Source: CBDCFL01 sp965216135 | GTDB taxonomy: Bacteria; Pseudomonadota; Alphaproteobacteria; Rhodobacterales; Rhodobacteraceae | Length of the DNA stretch: 64,000 nt | Assembly: GCA_965216135.1 (NCBI GenBank) | Contig: CBDCFL010000021.1 | Coordinates: forward strand, 124,001 to 188,000 | Direction: 5' to 3' | Shown here: positions 62,891 through 64,000 of the stretch, piece after piece | Position numbering within the stretch: the stretch's first letter is position 1 | Layout: every line of letters begins with the position of its first letter | The notes under the pieces: model-generated | What the model saw: only the letters and a program-made list of their open reading frames with translations | What the model was told of the DNA's origin: nothing | Databases searched by the model: none | Translations under genes and position numbers: made by a program

Positions 62891-62909
62891 ATGTGAAAAG
62901 CATTCACAT
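62891..62909. promoter_or_regulatory. 19-bp palindrome, operator copy 2
   Basis: ATGTGAAAAGCATTCACAT: perfect 7-bp arms around a 5-base centre, 59 bases after copy 1 and 28 bases before the DUF2852 start. Two such sites on one promoter suggest a dimeric regulator, possibly blocking transcription or translation start. Confidence 0.6.
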
Positions 62910-62937
62910 TAACCGCAACCCAACTGGAGCACCCCAC

Positions 62938-63366
62938 ATGAGTACCGCCGCCACCTGGCCTTCCCAAGCTGAAAACTGGCTTGATGATCGAGGCAAAGGC
63001 GCTTGGATCGCCGCAACGGTCCTGTCTTTCATCTTTTTCTGGCCCGCTGGCATCGCCCTTCTGGCCTACATGATCTGGAGCAAACGCATGTTCAAAGGCA
63101 ACTGCGCTAACCGCAAACACCACATGACCCGCTACCGCACCCATCACGCGGCGTTCAAATCCTCGGGCAATTCAGCATTCGACAGCTACAAGGCCGATAC
63201 GCTGCGCCGTCTTGAGGAAGAACAGGAAAACTTTGAGGGCTTCTTGAACCGTCTGCGCGAGAGCAAAGACAAGGCCGAGTTCGACGATTTTATGGACGAG
63301 CGCGCCCGCAAAGCCCGCGAAACCGGTGGTGATGAGGAAGAGCCGAGCCCAAGCGCAGGCTACTGA
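62938..63366 (+). CDS. DUF2852 family membrane protein
   Basis: A 142-residue protein. GAWIAATVLSFIFFWPAGIALLAYMIWSKRM (about residues 21-51) is the DUF2852 signature and forms one or two membrane helices. The cytosolic remainder has the block SSGNSAFDSYKADTLRRLEEEQENFEGFLNRLR, then EFDDFMDERA, and ends AGY. That block recurs in the next gene. The start at 62938 follows CTGGAG. The function is unknown. Two palindromic sites precede it. Confidence 0.82.
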   Translation: MSTAATWPSQAENWLDDRGKGAWIAATVLSFIFFWPAGIALLAYMIWSKRMFKGNCANRKHHMTRYRTHHAAFKSSGNSAFDSYKADTLRRLEEEQENFEGFLNRLRESKDKAEFDDFMDERARKARETGGDEEEPSPSAGY

Positions 63367-63437
63367 CGCCAGGGCCGTGAATGGGTGAATGAATGGACGG
63401 GTCGGTCAAGCTGCCGGCCCGCCGTCAACGGGAGACG

Positions 63438-63962
63438 ATGATGAACAAGATCAGTTACACCGAATTTTCTGGCGACCGGCGCATGGCCAGCCGCGGCAAG
63501 GCCGCGATGCGCGCCGGGCGGTCCGACCCCCCGATTGTCGTGCAAGTCCTGAGCGTCGTCGCATTCGGGGTTTTTAGCATTGTCGCGATTGCGCTGGCGT
63601 TTGCGGCATTCTGGCTGGTCGGCCTGGTTCTGGCCATGGTGATCGCCTCGACCTGGGCCGGCACCCGCACGTTTGGCGGCAAGCGCCGTTGGCGGCACCA
63701 TCGCGCCGCCCGGTCGGTAAGCGACCTTGCCCCGTCGGTGTCATCGGCGCGCTCTTCGGGCAATGCGAGTTTCGACGCCTACCGCTCGGAAATGCTTGAG
63801 CGTCTGGAACAGGAAAGCGTCGAGTTTCAGGGCTTTTTGACCCGGCTGCGCGAGGCGCACGATGCGGTCGAGTTCGACCAGTTCATGGATGAACGCGCCA
63901 GCGCGTCCCGCGATACCAGTTCGCGCGACACTGCGCGACACACTGAAACGGCCGGCTATTAA
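63438..63962 (+). CDS. DUF2852-related membrane protein, paralogue of the preceding gene
   Basis: About 174 residues starting MMNKISYTEF after CGGGAGA. A hydrophobic hairpin (VVQVLSVVAFGVFSIVAIALAFAAFWLVGLVLAMVIAS, about residues 34-71) is followed by SSGNASFDAYRSEMLERLEQESVEFQGFLTRLR and EFDQFMDERA, ending AGY, matching the neighbour almost position for position, while the N-terminal halves differ. It is 71 bases downstream and probably in the same operon. The function is unknown. Confidence 0.75.
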   Translation: MMNKISYTEFSGDRRMASRGKAAMRAGRSDPPIVVQVLSVVAFGVFSIVAIALAFAAFWLVGLVLAMVIASTWAGTRTFGGKRRWRHHRAARSVSDLAPSVSSARSSGNASFDAYRSEMLERLEQESVEFQGFLTRLREAHDAVEFDQFMDERASASRDTSSRDTARHTETAGY

Positions 63963-64000
63963 TCCCCCCTCAGACCGGCCTGACGAGCAGCCCCGCCACT

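Noticed and set aside
1..64000. CRISPR arrays, rRNA and tRNA genes
   Set aside because: No regularly spaced repeats and no recognisable rRNA or tRNA sequence were found by reading; a covariance-model scan could still reveal small RNAs.

Overview
This window is a chromosomal segment of an alphaproteobacterium, most likely in the Rhodobacterales (Roseobacter/Rhodobacteraceae type). The evidence is the GC-rich coding style, a ctrA gene next to its DUF1153 regulator (SciP), a DUF6477 protein, class II DAHP synthase, the LpxI route of lipid A synthesis, and the core order pyrH-frr-uppS-cdsA-dxr-rseP. No ribosomal RNA, tRNA or CRISPR array was recognised.

Positions 1 to about 17,000 are mosaic and rich in insertion sequences. 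Three near-identical IS630-type copies (one cut by the window edge) and one IS1595-type element surround small accessory genes: a GIY-YIG protein and a frameshifted 80-codon gene that share a repeated leader and a repeated tail. Between them lie ordinary housekeeping genes: an MttB-like methyltransferase, mgtC, guaA, a monooxygenase/acetyltransferase fusion, two DMT exporters and an orphan ATPase. An exopolysaccharide locus is broken by a frameshift and by an IS.

Positions 17,000 to 33,500 are core metabolism and cell-cycle functions: methionine synthesis (metA of the predicted acetyl type, plus a PLP trans-sulfuration enzyme), gmk, yicC, aroG, a GlxA-type regulator, hisI, a NifU-like scaffold, recG-ligA, ctrA, sciP and mnmA. 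Between the NifU-like gene and recG lies a 40-codon membrane-peptide gene. It is preceded by a perfect alphaproteobacterial LexA box and followed by a strong terminator. It is a candidate SOS-induced small protein and the most interesting unannotated item here.

Positions 33,500 to 61,500 are a large envelope-biogenesis region. A second IS630-type element splits a small exported-protein gene. The lipid A/outer-membrane block bamA-skp-fabZ-lpxA-lpxI-lpxB runs on the minus strand. Beyond an IS5-type element and miaA, the pyrH-frr-uppS-cdsA-dxr-rseP block runs on the plus strand. In relatives rseP is normally followed by bamA; here they lie about 7 kb apart on opposite strands, and rseP lacks about 100 residues of its centre. 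holC and pepA (minus) are followed by lptF-lptG-lptD-surA-pdxA-rsmA (plus), then a small conserved gene and glnE (minus). These genes together supply isoprenoid carrier lipid, phospholipid, LPS synthesis and transport, and outer-membrane protein folding.

The right end holds a decayed membrane-protein gene (two frameshifts), a palindromic inverted-repeat element, and two paralogous DUF2852-type membrane genes preceded by two copies of a 19-bp palindrome that looks like an operator.
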